Assembly: GCA_016508695.1 (NCBI GenBank)
Contig: VNKQ01000005.1
Location: 1,922,001 to 1,986,000 of the forward strand
Reading direction: 5' to 3'
DNA: 64,000 nucleotides
DNA from: Hyphodiscus hymeniophilus
Taxonomy: Eukaryota; Ascomycota; Leotiomycetes; Helotiales; Hyphodiscaceae
A program made the translations under genes and the position numbers. Within the stretch, counting starts at the first letter, position 1. The number at the start of each line of letters is the position of its first letter. This document shows, piece after piece, positions 10,873-22,088 of the stretch. The notes beneath the pieces were generated by a model. It saw nothing but the letters and a program-made list of their open reading frames with translations. It was not told where the DNA came from and made no database searches.

Positions 10873-13112
10873 GAGAGGGATTCATCACGAAGATCCTACT
10901 ACGGAGATGGGTAACTTTGCTGGACATGGGAGAGCTGTGTTAGCAGCTGGTGTTGCTGGCGTTCAACATGTATAGCATACTCGCTGTTTTGAAATGCGGA
11001 AGGGCACGGAATGAACCCAAATGGAAAACCCGGAACCATGAAATCGAGCTGTTAAATGTGCCAGTATTCTGAGATTGGGATATACATCTGAGCATGTGCA
11101 ATTCGTAATGATAAGACCCAGATCGTCTAGATGTCGGTCGTGGCCTCACATGCAGTAGTGATCATCGATCTCAGGGTTTGCGCTACCGTAGTGCATACTG
11201 TGAGGTCTATGCATGCCGCTAGCACCTCGACTTGAAGTGCCAGCGAGAATCAACACGGCTATGACGTGACGACCACGTGTTGGAGAAGTATAGATGGTGA
11301 AGGACTCAAGGAGGGCTCGAGGATTATGTAAAGAAGGCTTAACCACTCGTCTAGACCGATGGGAAGGGGGTTATTTCTTAAAGGTTAGGCTCTAGAGGCA
11401 TCGATGGATCTGAAGAGGATATATTGATTTTTTGGCTACAACCAAGGAACAAAACCAAAAACACTAAACATCAAAAATATTATTAAATTGAGAATAGAAT
11501 GTCCCCCACAGACAGAACTTCCCGAGTACAGCAAAGGAGACAAGGGAACCCTCGGCGAGACAATCACGAACCTCACCCCCGGCGTCAAGAACAATCCAAG
11601 CAGCGTATTCCCGCGCAGGAGCCACGCACCACCACACGCCCGGCCACGCGGGCATGCTCGGATCGCAGGAGCAGCATGACAGGAACAAAGCCTGTAGCGA
11701 GAGCGACGGGGGGAAAGAGGAGGTAGATTATGTACTAGATTCCTCTACACTACCATCGCGAGCGAAGCGTCTTGAGAAAAGGGTTCAATTTGCTAACCTA
11801 TAATGAAGCCGTCAATGCTGGGGCGGCCGGCTGGCTGGCGGTATGGTGGGTGAGCACGACCGGACGAGAATGAGCGGTGCTGGTGATGGGGAGGAGGTAG
11901 GTACCTCTCAGTCTCTGCTCAGAGGCGAGGTATGGGATCGGTCGGTGCTGATGGTCGATAGCCTTCGGCGATTGGTCGGTTTGCGAGGGATATGTTGGGG
12001 AAGCAGTAGGACTGTGAGGACGGCCCTGGTGTGGATGGAAAAGGTTGGGCGATGGAATGAAAGGCGTCTCGGACAACTTGAGCGGGGGTGTTTTGTAGGA
12101 TTATGAGATTGGAGGAGTTGTGAAATCGGGCCTCTTGCTGTGGGCTATACTGATAATCCTTTTGTCCGTGGAATAGAGAGACTGCCGGTTTCCCCTTCTA
12201 CTACAGTCGCCGAACTTGGTCAATGTGCTGTAGAGTTTGCGAGGAGTCGGAGGAGTAGGTGGAAGGCCATCATGGTGGTGTGTAGCAGATCGAGGTCTGC
12301 ATCTTGGGTTCTTAGTTGGTGAATGATATTCCAGGTTCCCACGAAGTAATGTCGAGAGCCTTGAGACGTATTTTCTTGGCCCGTGGGTCTTTGAAGCAAT
12401 CGGTGCTGGCTTCTTATCTGGGCCGATAATAGAGGCCGGTGAATATAGGTATTTGTAACTTCATCTACGGAAAGATGAAGATTGGTGCAAGAGATGTTGG
12501 AAGAACATCGCTTTCGTAGTTAGGGTGGGGATGATCTTGTTTGCGTACGTGGCAGCGGGAAGTTGATTTTTTGGCTTTTCGACTATGACAAGAGAGGCAT
12601 TTGAGGCATTGTCGCAGCTCCGGAGTATAAGAAAAGAAATACGTTATGAGAATTGTGTGGTATTCATATTGTATTTTTGAAGGTATTTTTGGCATTTGTT
12701 GGTATTTTCGACCTGTTGGGTATATGACCTCGAAGTCCTTCATTTACTTCTCCATCAGCAGCAAAGTCTTTTGGCTCTGCTCGTGATTTGAAATTGATGG
12801 TGACAATCTTAATGCTGTCTCGTTTGTGAATAAACTATGCATGTTTTCTTTTGACCGTCCGATTGCACTGTACAAATAGAGAGGAACTGCGATATCACGA
12901 AGGAAGATTCACAAAAAATTCAGCACTTGCAAGAAGCCGGCAAGCCGGTCGGACTCTGAGGCCGCGCAGATCCAAATGGTCATGCGAACAGTTTTGGTGA
13001 ACTGCTTCATTGTAATCTGATCCGTAGATGCAGTAAAGTACAGCCAATAGTTCCTTTGTGCCCCAATTCATTTACTCCATAGCACATGCGGATCGATACT
13101 TGTAATGAGAAT
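10873..13112. other. Intergenic region, one weak exon candidate
   Basis: About 2.2 kb without a recognisable gene. One stretch, about 11510-11605 (+), follows an AG acceptor-like CCCCACAG and reads TELPEYSKGDKGTLGETITN, which has the composition of a real small hydrophilic protein; no matching start exon was found. Minus-strand frames at 11798-12076 and 12465-12743 show no family features. Nothing else is seen. Confidence 0.4.
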
Positions 13113-13806
13113 TTACCGGACGATACCCCTAGGTTACGGATTAGCATACTTTTATGTGACTAATAGAGTCAACATACTCGAATCTGTTCTTGAACCACTT
13201 GACAGTCTCATCGCGCTTGATTTTGTGGGCTGAACCAACGCTGGTCTTGCAGCGACGACGCTTAGCAACACGCTCACCAGGTCGAGTCCTAGAATATGTC
13301 AGCGCCACGAAAACCAACCCTTTCATCCGTGTACTAACATGCAGCAGTAGAAATCCATTCCATAGATACCGATCGCAGGGTCGTACTTGATACCGAGATC
13401 GATGTGTTCGCTGATACCGAAACCGAAGTTGCCAGTCTCAGAGAAGTTGCGCTTGCGGAGCTCATATTCCTTGACCTTCAATCCACGCTCCAAGATTTCC
13501 TCAGCCTTTGGTCCACGGACAGTAACGTGCACGGCGATCTTTTCGTTACGACGGATACCGAAGGTTCGGACAGTGTAGCGGGCCTTGCCTGTAAGGAGGA
13601 CGTGTCAGTTCTAACCTCGAAGGTAGATCAACTTCGATAGCATGGGAAGTCGTACTGTAGACAGGAGTTTGACCACTCAATTGTTCCAACACCTTTGCGG
13701 CACGAGTAAGTCTATCACCAGACTCTCCGACGGAGATGTTGAGAACGAGCTTCTGGATACGGAGCTCCTTCATGGGGTTTCCGCTCTTATCTGCGGATTC
13801 GGCCAT
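13113..13806 (-). CDS. rpl11: 60S ribosomal protein L11 (uL5)
   Basis: Large-subunit ribosomal protein uL5, which binds 5S rRNA. Exons in coding order: 13806-13656, 13588-13339, 13288-13178, 13128-13113 (175 residues). It reads NPMKELRIQKLVLNISVGES, then LTRAAKVLEQLSGQTPVYS, then KARYTVRTFGIRRNEKIAVH and GPKAEEILERGLKVKEYELR, all matching yeast Rpl11 closely. The last exon is only 16 nt and gives the terminal EGIVR; without that splice the frame would run into an unrelated tail (SISHIKVC), so the splice is preferred. The start is the Met 12 residues before the conserved MKELRIQKL. Head-to-head with SmB, 306 bp between start codons. Confidence 0.96.
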
Positions 13807-14112
13807 TTTGATTGCTGAGGGTTGGCGTCGAGTAATTGTCGTGGATATTGAAGTTCGCGATCGTCAATCTCGAAAATGTTGGTGGGTTTTCGATTTCGAA
13901 GAGAGGACAAGCGAGACGCTAAGTTGGCCGCCTTGCCGGTTCGGGCGATATGAAATTTGGAGCTAGGAGCCTCAAACTACATCAAGTGAAGAACCTTAAG
14001 ACACAACTCATAAGCTTTGAAAAGAGCTACAGAGTCGATTGAAGTTTAATAACTTCAAATCCAATCTTTGAAACCCCTAAGAGAAGCCGAATCATCGCGC
14101 TTCTCGTTCATC

Positions 14113-14994
14113 ATGGCGAACAAGCAAGGAAAGATGGTGAGTTCAAACCCTCCTCCAGCTTTTGCAAGCTTTCGTTGACCTTATAGGCTGACCTTACTGT
14201 GTTCATAGGCTGGCCTCGTACGTTACCCGTTATGTGCAGGTTTTTACGGCCTGTTGCGACTCAATACGACTGGTTGTACTGATGGAGGTATAGATCAACT
14301 ACCGGATGAGAGTCACTATGAATGATGGCCGCCAGATGGTTGGACAGATGTTGGCATTTGATAAGGTATGAGGATGCTCTAGTCTTCCACTTCGGAAGAT
14401 ATACTGAAAGTTTGAGCAGCACATGAACCTTGTCCTAGCAGACACTGAAGAGTTCAGACGCGTCAAGCGCAAGCAAGCAAAGGCCTCAAGTGCTCCAGGT
14501 GCCGCTGGTAGCTCCGCACCACTCGTAGAATCCGAAGAAAAGCGAACACTGGGTCTCACAATCGTTCGAGGCGCTCACATCATCTCCCTCTCCGTCGAAT
14601 CTCCGCCTCCAGCGGACCCAAGTGCCCGTCTTGGAGCCAGTGCGCCAGGAGGTGCCCCAGCTGCAATGGCTGCCGGTGCTGGGATTGCAAGACCTGCAGG
14701 AAGGGGTGCTGCTATTGGTTTGGCGGTAGGATATTCTACAGATATGCATTGGGAGAATTTCGTAGCTAATACACACAGGGACCTGCTGCTGGAATTGGTG
14801 GCCCACCCCCTGGTGGTTTTGGAGGCTTTCCAGGTGGTCCAGGATTTGGCCGAGGAGGTGAATAAACTCTCAATCTGTGCATTATAATTTGCTAATGACC
14901 ATTTGTAGGACCCCCTCCCGGATTCCCACCCTTCCCAGGACAGCAATTCCCACCCGGACCCCCGCCTCCAGGTTTTGCTCCACCAAGAAGATGA
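14113..14994 (+). CDS. smb1: Small nuclear ribonucleoprotein SmB
   Basis: Core Sm protein B of spliceosomal U1, U2, U4 and U5 snRNPs. Exons 14113-14136, 14209-14217 (9 nt, codons A-G-L), 14294-14365, 14420-14725, 14779-14857 and 14909-14994 give 191 residues. Sm1 motif: INYRMRVTMNDGRQMVGQML, then AFDKHMNLVLADTEEFRRVK. Sm2 motif: RTLGLTIVRGAHIISLSVE. The C-terminal half is Ala/Gly/Pro-rich with PPPGFPPFPG-like repeats, as in SmB/B' tails, ending APPRR. Exon 2 is required to join M to INYR, because reading from exon 1 directly into exon 3 would drop three conserved residues. Divergent from rpl11. Confidence 0.95.
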
Positions 14995-15518
14995 GCTGAG
15001 TATAGGTGAACGACTTCAAGCAGCGTTCTGGAAATGGACAAAATTAGGTTTGGAGAGGAGCACAGTATTGGCGTTGAGGAAGGAGTTTGGCTTGCATACC
15101 AAAATTGCCAGTTTGTAGCATAGAGAGCACAACAAGGCAAATCAAAAGAATACTCTATGTCAAGAGTGAATGATCTTTCAGACCTTCGAGTTCATTTGCA
15201 TTGTCCCTGTCAGTCAGACTGCTTTAATGGTTTTGTTTCCTGGATCTGGAGATGGATTCGTGACTATAAAGAATTTTTCTAAAATATTCCTTATACACAG
15301 TACTCGCGAAGAGGAAACAGACTGCAGCTATCGGTATCTGAATCTTTTCGAAATCACAACAACGTACAGAGGTAATTCCGTTGTAGACTCGGTGTTCCTT
15401 TTCTGAAGCTTCACGCACGTGACCCGTTTTACCCAGCTTTCCCGAGATCGCATCTCAACAACTTCTCCTCCGCCGCAAGATCAACAGAGTCCCGAGTTCT
15501 CCTGCACAACAACTCGTA

Positions 15519-16206
15519 ATGGCGTCGTTTTTCCGTTCTCTCAATGCGAAGATACGCGCCAACCCAACGCTGAGCTATGTCTGTTCTACGCGTACGTCCC
15601 CTTCTAGACATCCTCCGGGTTGAAACCCTCTGGCTGGAAGTTCATAAGCTCTCCGGATAGCAATCGAGAGAAGAGGAAGTGACAATGCTGACGAGGATTA
15701 GATTTCTGGGGCCCCGTCTCAAACTTCGGCATCCCGATCGCCGCTGTTATGGATACGCAGAAAAGCCCTGATCTGTAGGTTTTACCCTCTGCACCTCCCC
15801 TCCAACTTGTTGCTCATCTTTCCCCTCTTCCTCCTGGCCGATGAGTTTCCCCACCGCAACGCTTCCACTCTCGTTTTCAAGTACTCCAAATAGAGCAAGC
15901 TCAAAGCTGACACGCTGCAACAGAATCTCAGGCAGTATGACCGGCGCCCTAGCCGTGTACTCCGCAACCTTCATGCGCTACTCGCTCGCCGTCTCGCCGA
16001 AGAACTACCTCCTCTTCCTGTGCCACTTCGTCAACGAGGGCGCCCAGCTCACGCAGGGGTACAGGTGGATGCAATACCATAAGTGGGGTGGTCGGGAGGA
16101 GGAGTTGAAGGTGAAGGGTGAGAATGGGCTGAAGGCCGCGGTGGGAACGATTGAGAGCGAGGCCAAAGCTGCGATGGAGAAGGCGAAGGAGGTCGTCGGC
16201 AAATGA
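15519..16206 (+). CDS. mpc1: Mitochondrial pyruvate carrier subunit 1
   Basis: Inner-membrane subunit of the heteromeric carrier that brings pyruvate into mitochondria. Exons 15519-15591, 15702-15774 and 15924-16206 (142 residues). MASFFRSLNAKIRANPTLSY leads into CSTHFWGPVSNFGIPIAAVM, then DTQKSPDLISGSMTGALAVY, SATFMRYSLAVSPKNYLLF and HFVNEGAQLTQGYRWMQYHK, which is the MPC family signature throughout. A charged tail rich in E and K ends TIESEAKAAMEKAKEVVGK. The conserved segments correspond to the family's small helical bundle. It shares the pyruvate theme with pyruvate carboxylase 7 kb away, though close linkage is not known to matter. Confidence 0.95.
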
Positions 16207-17321
16207 ATGTTGCGCGGAGATGATTGGGGACTGGGCTGGGAAGGTATAGCCGGCTTGAGAGCTGGCAATGAGGGCAATGAGGGGGTCGTGAAGAGTTGAG
16301 CAGAGATTCGCTAGATGGGTTCGCTGGCGCTATTCGCTCTAGCACATGAGGCGGATTTCATCGTGGTGTATAACTATGTGGATAAGCAGAAAGATTCGCT
16401 AGAGCATCGAATGCAATGGTGCTACGAGAGACTTCATGAGCATTATATCGTGCGATTAGCCAGCTCTGTGGACGCCATGAAAACATTTCGTCTCTATCTA
16501 GTGTGTTTAACCAGCACAGCAATCTGCTGTGAGGTCAAGCCTAACCCCTTTTCCACGTCTGGGCGTCTCGCTCTCTATTAAGTCCAGACCGGTTTATCCG
16601 TACTTGGAACAAGCTCAAATGGCTTCACGTCCATCTTACCTCCACAAGGTATCTTTGGTATTCCACAACCCAACGATTAAAGACGGGGCGCCATTGCTAA
16701 GAGAAGACGTCTAGATGATATTCATGGCGAGAGAATACATACAACATTGTGGTTTCTCCGACGTCTGATCTGCCAGCTCCTTTGTTCTCCGATATCTCCC
16801 AATCTACCTAACATGGCTGTACTTCCTACACAAACTTTACATACCAAGGCGAATGCCAGGATCAGTGCAATCAAGAGCATGGCATTAGCCCATACTATGA
16901 CGGCCTCGATGTTTCCGCGAAAGAGATTTGGCTCTGTAGCTAAGGTCGATGGAATGTTCCGACCATCGTTGAAAGGCGGTATCCTTGTGAAGAATGATAG
17001 GAGTAGTATGAGTCTTTACCGTTTCTGTCGGTGCGTTTATAGAGTCTCGCTGGGTGACCATTACCGCGCATCTAAATTCAAGGAGTGATTCTCAATAGAG
17101 GAACCTTGAACATGTGCACGAAGTTGAGCCAGGGTAGAAGCGTTGTATCAAGATAGGTGTAACCTATGTATTCATTCATATTAACAGCCAAGTATATTCA
17201 GCAAGTGACAATCATCCATCTCATCTGATATCGTGCATCGGTATTTCAAGCCCAGCCCAGCCCAACTCCCCTCGAATCCGGACACAAGAAAAGAAGCTCA
17301 AAGCAAAAACAAAGGAACTAT
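16207..17321. other. Intergenic region between convergent genes
   Basis: 1.1 kb between the 3' ends of mpc1 (+) and the membrane-protein gene (-). Open frames at 16315-16581 and 16747-17088 have no family features, and I see nothing else. Confidence 0.45.
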
Positions 17322-19078
17322 CTAATTCCAGCCCCTAGGACTCCCAGGCGGGCTCTCAATCCTCCTCTCGCTCGTGATAGCCTGTCCCACACTCCCGAAT
17401 CGCTGATGTTGAGGCTGAGACAAGCCGGGGCTTGAAAGAGGGCTCGCATAAGAGCCTGGGATGGGGACGGCATCATAGGTTTGCTCTCCGGGCGCAGCAG
17501 AGACATGCTCTATCCGTCTCTCAGCAGGAGGAGGGCTCATTCTGCTACTTGGTGGTGAGGTAGTGCGAGTAGGAGGCGAGGTCGCTCTTGGAGGAGCATC
17601 GAATCCATTCTGGGGAGTCTTTGGCGTAGCAGCATGGACTTTGATAGGTGGCGCTTGAAGAGCGAAGGGCTTCACGGTGATCTGAGAAGCTGGTTTAGCT
17701 TCCACGAAGCGCGTCCCAGGGCCAGCATAGCCTTCTTCGGCTGTGGGAGCGGAGTTGTAGACGGAGGGTGGGAAGCGGGGTGATTTCATGTGTTGCGAGT
17801 ATGAAGGAGAGAGGGGACCAAAGCCGGGTGTGTTTGGGGCGGATTGAGAGCGGAGTTGTGCGAGGTAGAGATCGGATCGTGCACGGTCGCGGGTGTCCAT
17901 GGACTTGCGGAGGCGTTGCTTGGAGTAGTATCTGTAGAAGACGACGCCGTAAAGAATGATGGTTATGCACTCGAGGACCACTTCGATCAGGCAGCAAACT
18001 AGAGACCAAGACTTGAGACTGTTAGTCGAATGTTTAGATTGAGTTCAAATGGATCAACTTACCTGCATTCTGCAAACCAGTGCATAATCCACCTTCTCTT
18101 GGAATAGTTGCCGTCTCTTGTTATCAACACATGACCAGCCCCAGACGTCCTTGTTGTTGCTGTTGCTTCGAGCACCTTGGAGAATGCCAGCTGCAATGCC
18201 CCACATGACGGTGCTGAAGATGAAGAAAGCCACGGCGAAGAGAGTGTAGTAGACGGCTACTTTTTCTGCTCGTCTGTGTCCTCCTCTCCAGTAGTTCCAG
18301 AACACCAAGAGGCAAAGAGCCAGAGATACGCAAGATGTTGCCAACACAACCTTTTGAGGCCAAGTCTTCGTGCCTTCGGCCCAAGCGGGAAGGTTGTTTC
18401 GTGCTGGAAGTTCCTTAGTAGCGTTGAATATATGGAAGGTCATTGAAAGCATAGCCAGGACGATAAGACTACAGCTGAAGTTCACGCCTCGTAGAATAAA
18501 CTTGGCCATTCGTACTCTTGTTTTGACTTTCTGTGGGATTGTTAGCCAACTGCACATCCACATCATAGCATAAATTTTACCAAGTCCTTCGCTTGCTCCT
18601 TCTCGGTGAACTCCTCATGCTTTTCTAAGATCTGCTCTTCTCGGAACGTTGGGCTCAAAGGATTGTCGATCTTCCGCCCCGGGGTTCCTGGGACCCTCAT
18701 AGCACTCTTCAATGGCGATCCTGGTGTAAGAGGGACTTCCACGGGAACACCTTGCGAGTGTCGTGAGGCGTCATTTTGTGAGATGTAGCCGAAGCCAATA
18801 TCTGAGGGTTGTGCTTGAGCCATATAGGATTGTGTCTTCGTCTCGGGAGGATCTGCAAATGGTGACCGGCTGTCTTCGCTCGGCTCTATTGGCGAGTATA
18901 CGGTTGTTGCTTCGGCGAAGCGTGGTGTTCTCGGCACTCTCAGTGATGTTTCTGAGGCTATGCTCGATCGTGTTGTTTCTCTGGTCAAGGGTGTTGGACG
19001 TTTCTTTGCGTTATATGCTGAGTAGAGGTGAGCCTCCTGTGTATCTAATGCTGGTTAGACAAGGTACTCACTGGACAT
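17322..19078 (-). CDS. Four-helix plasma-membrane-type protein with disordered tails
   Basis: Exons in coding order: 19078-19072 (7 nt), 19017-18581, 18530-18063, 18011-17322; 533 residues. The N-terminal third is disordered and Ser/Thr/Pro-rich with many TP and SP sites. Four hydrophobic segments follow: GVNFSCSLIVLAMLSMTFHI, VVLATSCVSLALCLLVFW, VAVYYTLFAVAFFIFSTVMW and SLVCCLIEVVLECITIILYG. The layout resembles MARVEL-like proteins. After the last helix comes the basic stretch YYSKQRLRKSMDTRDRARSD, then LYLAQLRSQSAPNTPGFGPL and a long Pro/Ser-rich tail. The LRKSMD.RDRARSDLYLAQLR block is, from memory, conserved in filamentous ascomycetes; I assign no function. The start ATG-TCC-A plus 54-bp intron is the best-supported choice, because nearer acceptors leave too short an intron or a stop. 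Confidence 0.78.
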
Positions 19079-22000
19079 TTTGGTATGAAAGAGAATCTTT
19101 ATCGTTGAAGAAAAGGGTAAGTCTCGCGCCGATATATGGGACGACGAAAGTAATGAAAGTAACCAAGTATGCAAAGACGATGAAATATGAAGAATTACAG
19201 ATAGAGACCAGCTATCGAGAGAAATTACAGACTGCTCTTCGACAGGTGGGAGCGCCAGAGGTTTTGTGCAGGCGCGCGCACCCAACGATGGTACTAATTC
19301 GAGACAACCCTTGAAGCTACTATCCACAATCAGTCAAAGAGCGGAAGATGAGAAGCAATGATATGGCGTACAGATCAAAGGTGGACCGGGGAAGGTGGGT
19401 GGTTTGGCAAAGTCAAGTGTCAGGCCTGGTGGCTGCAACAGCTCGAGCTGTGATAGGATACCAGGCAAGTCGTTGCAACAAAACGTGGAAGGTGAGTCCA
19501 AAATAGACGCCTAGACTTGCATCAGGATCTGGCTCAGTGTTGCGTTGTGGAAGTTGTGGCCAAATGTTCTCCAAATTTGGCGGCAAGGACTCGACTGCCG
19601 TCGGTTTGCGAGGCTGAGAAAAGCTGCGAAGAGAACGAAATGCACAGCACGATACTGAAGCTACGCAGCTACCCGAAGGCTCAAGATCATTGACGATTCT
19701 TGGATTGCAAGTCCCATCAGCAGCGAGCTTTTTCAGAAGAGACCGAGAATAATCAGCGCGCACATGTTCTTTTTGGCGCCCACGAAGTCGTCGACCTGGA
19801 TGGAGGGGAAGACTTCTTCCAATAAAGCCGAGCAGCTTCGCGCCGCATAACCCCGTGGTCGCATGCTGCACTGAGTAGGCTACTGCTTACGAGCAGCTAT
19901 TGGCTGCACTCGCAGAGATCCTGGCTGGTGCAGAGTGAGACGGGATGTTGGAGGGGATCTGGGGCGGTGGTTGGGCGGTTACTCCAGAATCCAGATGCAA
20001 ATGCCGTGCGAGTGTGACGGGTGATGGATGTGATTTGTTGCAGGAAAGAAACTTGTTCAATGTTCCTGTTCGCTAAAGAATGTTTCTCACACCACGGGCG
20101 AATGATGTGCAGCCGTTGAGTGTACCTCGCCAGCGTCCATGGTATCTTGCCCGGATAAGCTCGAGGATCCGGGCGGTAAGGACTTCTACAGTTCTAAAAG
20201 GTACCTTAATAAGTTCCAAGACTGAAAACGTGACTTCTCCCTCCCCTTGTTATCCCCTTGCTGCAAGATCATCCATAAGTGGAGGGGCCAGCGTGATATG
20301 GGTCGCATAGAGGGCCACGCACCTATCTGGGGGCGACAGCATGATTATTCAGATGCACCCTGCACCAGCTGGACCTCCCTGTTATTCCAACAGCCCTACC
20401 CTCCGTACATCGTGTGGTATTTCTGGGACGGAGTTGTGCTTCCTGAGGGCCAATACTCCCTCCGCCTAAAATAGACCCTGTTGCCAATCGGAGCGCTAAT
20501 TATGGATTGCGATCTTGGCCGATGAGATCTCAGGTGTACCTCCGTAGAGACAGTAGAGTAGACATCCGAGGTCGATATGTTGAGGCTTGACCTGGACGGG
20601 GCTTTATTGCTGCAGCAGGGCTGCTGCAGTCTCTCTGGGATGTTAGCAGACCTTGTAACATTGCGCTGTACTACCAGCACATCGATAACGCAAGTATCTC
20701 TCGGACCCATGAGCGGCTCTGCCAAAAGGATTCGAGCTGGCGCAGAGAGCGTTGCACTCAACTTCAAAGTTAAGAATGGATGAATCGAGGATTCTAGGAC
20801 AAATACGCCCTCTTCTACTCCTCATGCTCGGGACCAGCTCTCATTTCATCGGCGAAAGCCAGATTTTTAGCGGTTCTGGTGGTTGGAAGAGTGGTGAGCT
20901 TGTGACAATCAACACTTTGTTCCTGAAGAACACATCGTCACTCTCGACTTTCAAAACACCAGTAGTCTTCGTTATCTTACAATCTGCGCTGAGATCTTAA
21001 TTTCGTAACGCAATCTGCCGTCGAATTCTTGAATGGCTGTCATCTTTCCATCGCTCAGTTGAGCTTCCAGTGAAGAACATGGTGGATATTTCCGCGATCG
21101 TGGTCACCACCTCTACCTCGGCGAAGAAGCAGGGGAGGCTTCATGCATATCCCTCTTGGGAGGTGGTTCTCATCCTCTGCCTTGGGACCAAGGAGAATGG
21201 ATCGCAGAAAGCGGTTGGAGCGGTGGGCAGATGGTGATGGAAGAAGAGATAGAGCGAAGGCCTTTGGTAGGAGGGGTGGCCCTTAATACATCCTATTCCA
21301 ACACCTTCTCGTCTGCCCTTCGCCACGAGAATGACTGTAGACTCTCCCGGCGTACCTTGCCTGGCCAGCAAAAGACCGAGCTTGTGTCTGGGTTCCTATG
21401 TTCTGGTTCTATAAAGACACCGTGAAACAATGATGCCATTCCGTCGTCGCTCAACTCTTTTTTCCCTTTTGACTCTGGGGCCGTGAAAACACACATTATG
21501 CGCGGAAGCTTCCAGTGATGGAGCTCGATGAGAGGAAAAAATGAAATGGTGCTGCCGACGCCCGTCTGCGAATAGCGAAAGTGATTTTCCACATGTGGAC
21601 TTCAATACGATGGAGTCAAGTAGAAATTTTCAGCATTTATTCGGTCTCTCGGGAGGTAGGGAAAAGAAAGCGTGACAATGCAGATTGCTCGCTCGAGCCA
21701 GATTGAGTTCCAACCAGCCTTGGGTACGGGCGAACACTTATACTTACCTCAAAAGTTTTCTACTTGATCTGTTGCAGTAGCGAACCTAAGTTGTGCACAT
21801 TTCTTGCTTAGAAGTATCGCTCACTGCTGGTTGAAGTGGTACGACCTGCGCAACGTGGCCCACAGCATGCCCGATTAGAAAACCGCTCCTTTCCGACTCC
21901 TGGACGTCTTTAAGAAAGTTTGCTTCCTACTTTCCGAACTACTCTACAATCGATCTCTCTTCTCGCTTCTGCACTTCTCGTAGAAGTGTCCCATACCTCA

Positions 22001-22088
22001 AGATGTCGGACATCAGACTCGTTCCGAGAAGTTTCGACCAGACGCAGTCAGCGAAGATGACCGCAAGACCCTCGAGATAATCAAGAGC
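19079..22088. other. Gene-poor stretch
   Basis: About 3 kb with no recognisable gene. Near 20606-20625 lies a near-perfect palindrome, CTGCAGCAG/gg/CTGCTGCAG. Open frames such as 19413-19871 (-), 20396-20767 (-) and 21293-21592 (-) lack domain features and splice support. Confidence 0.4.

Noticed and set aside
16747..17088. 113-codon frame starting MWFLRRLICQLL
   Set aside because: No conserved domain, no splice context, and it lies in the region between two convergent genes.
19018..19071. Shorter 27- or 35-nt introns at the start of the four-helix membrane gene
   Set aside because: Too short for fungal splicing or leading to a stop; the 54-nt choice keeps the frame open.
19413..19871. 152-codon minus-strand frame upstream of the four-helix membrane gene
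   Set aside because: Lies in the probable promoter of that gene and has no family features.
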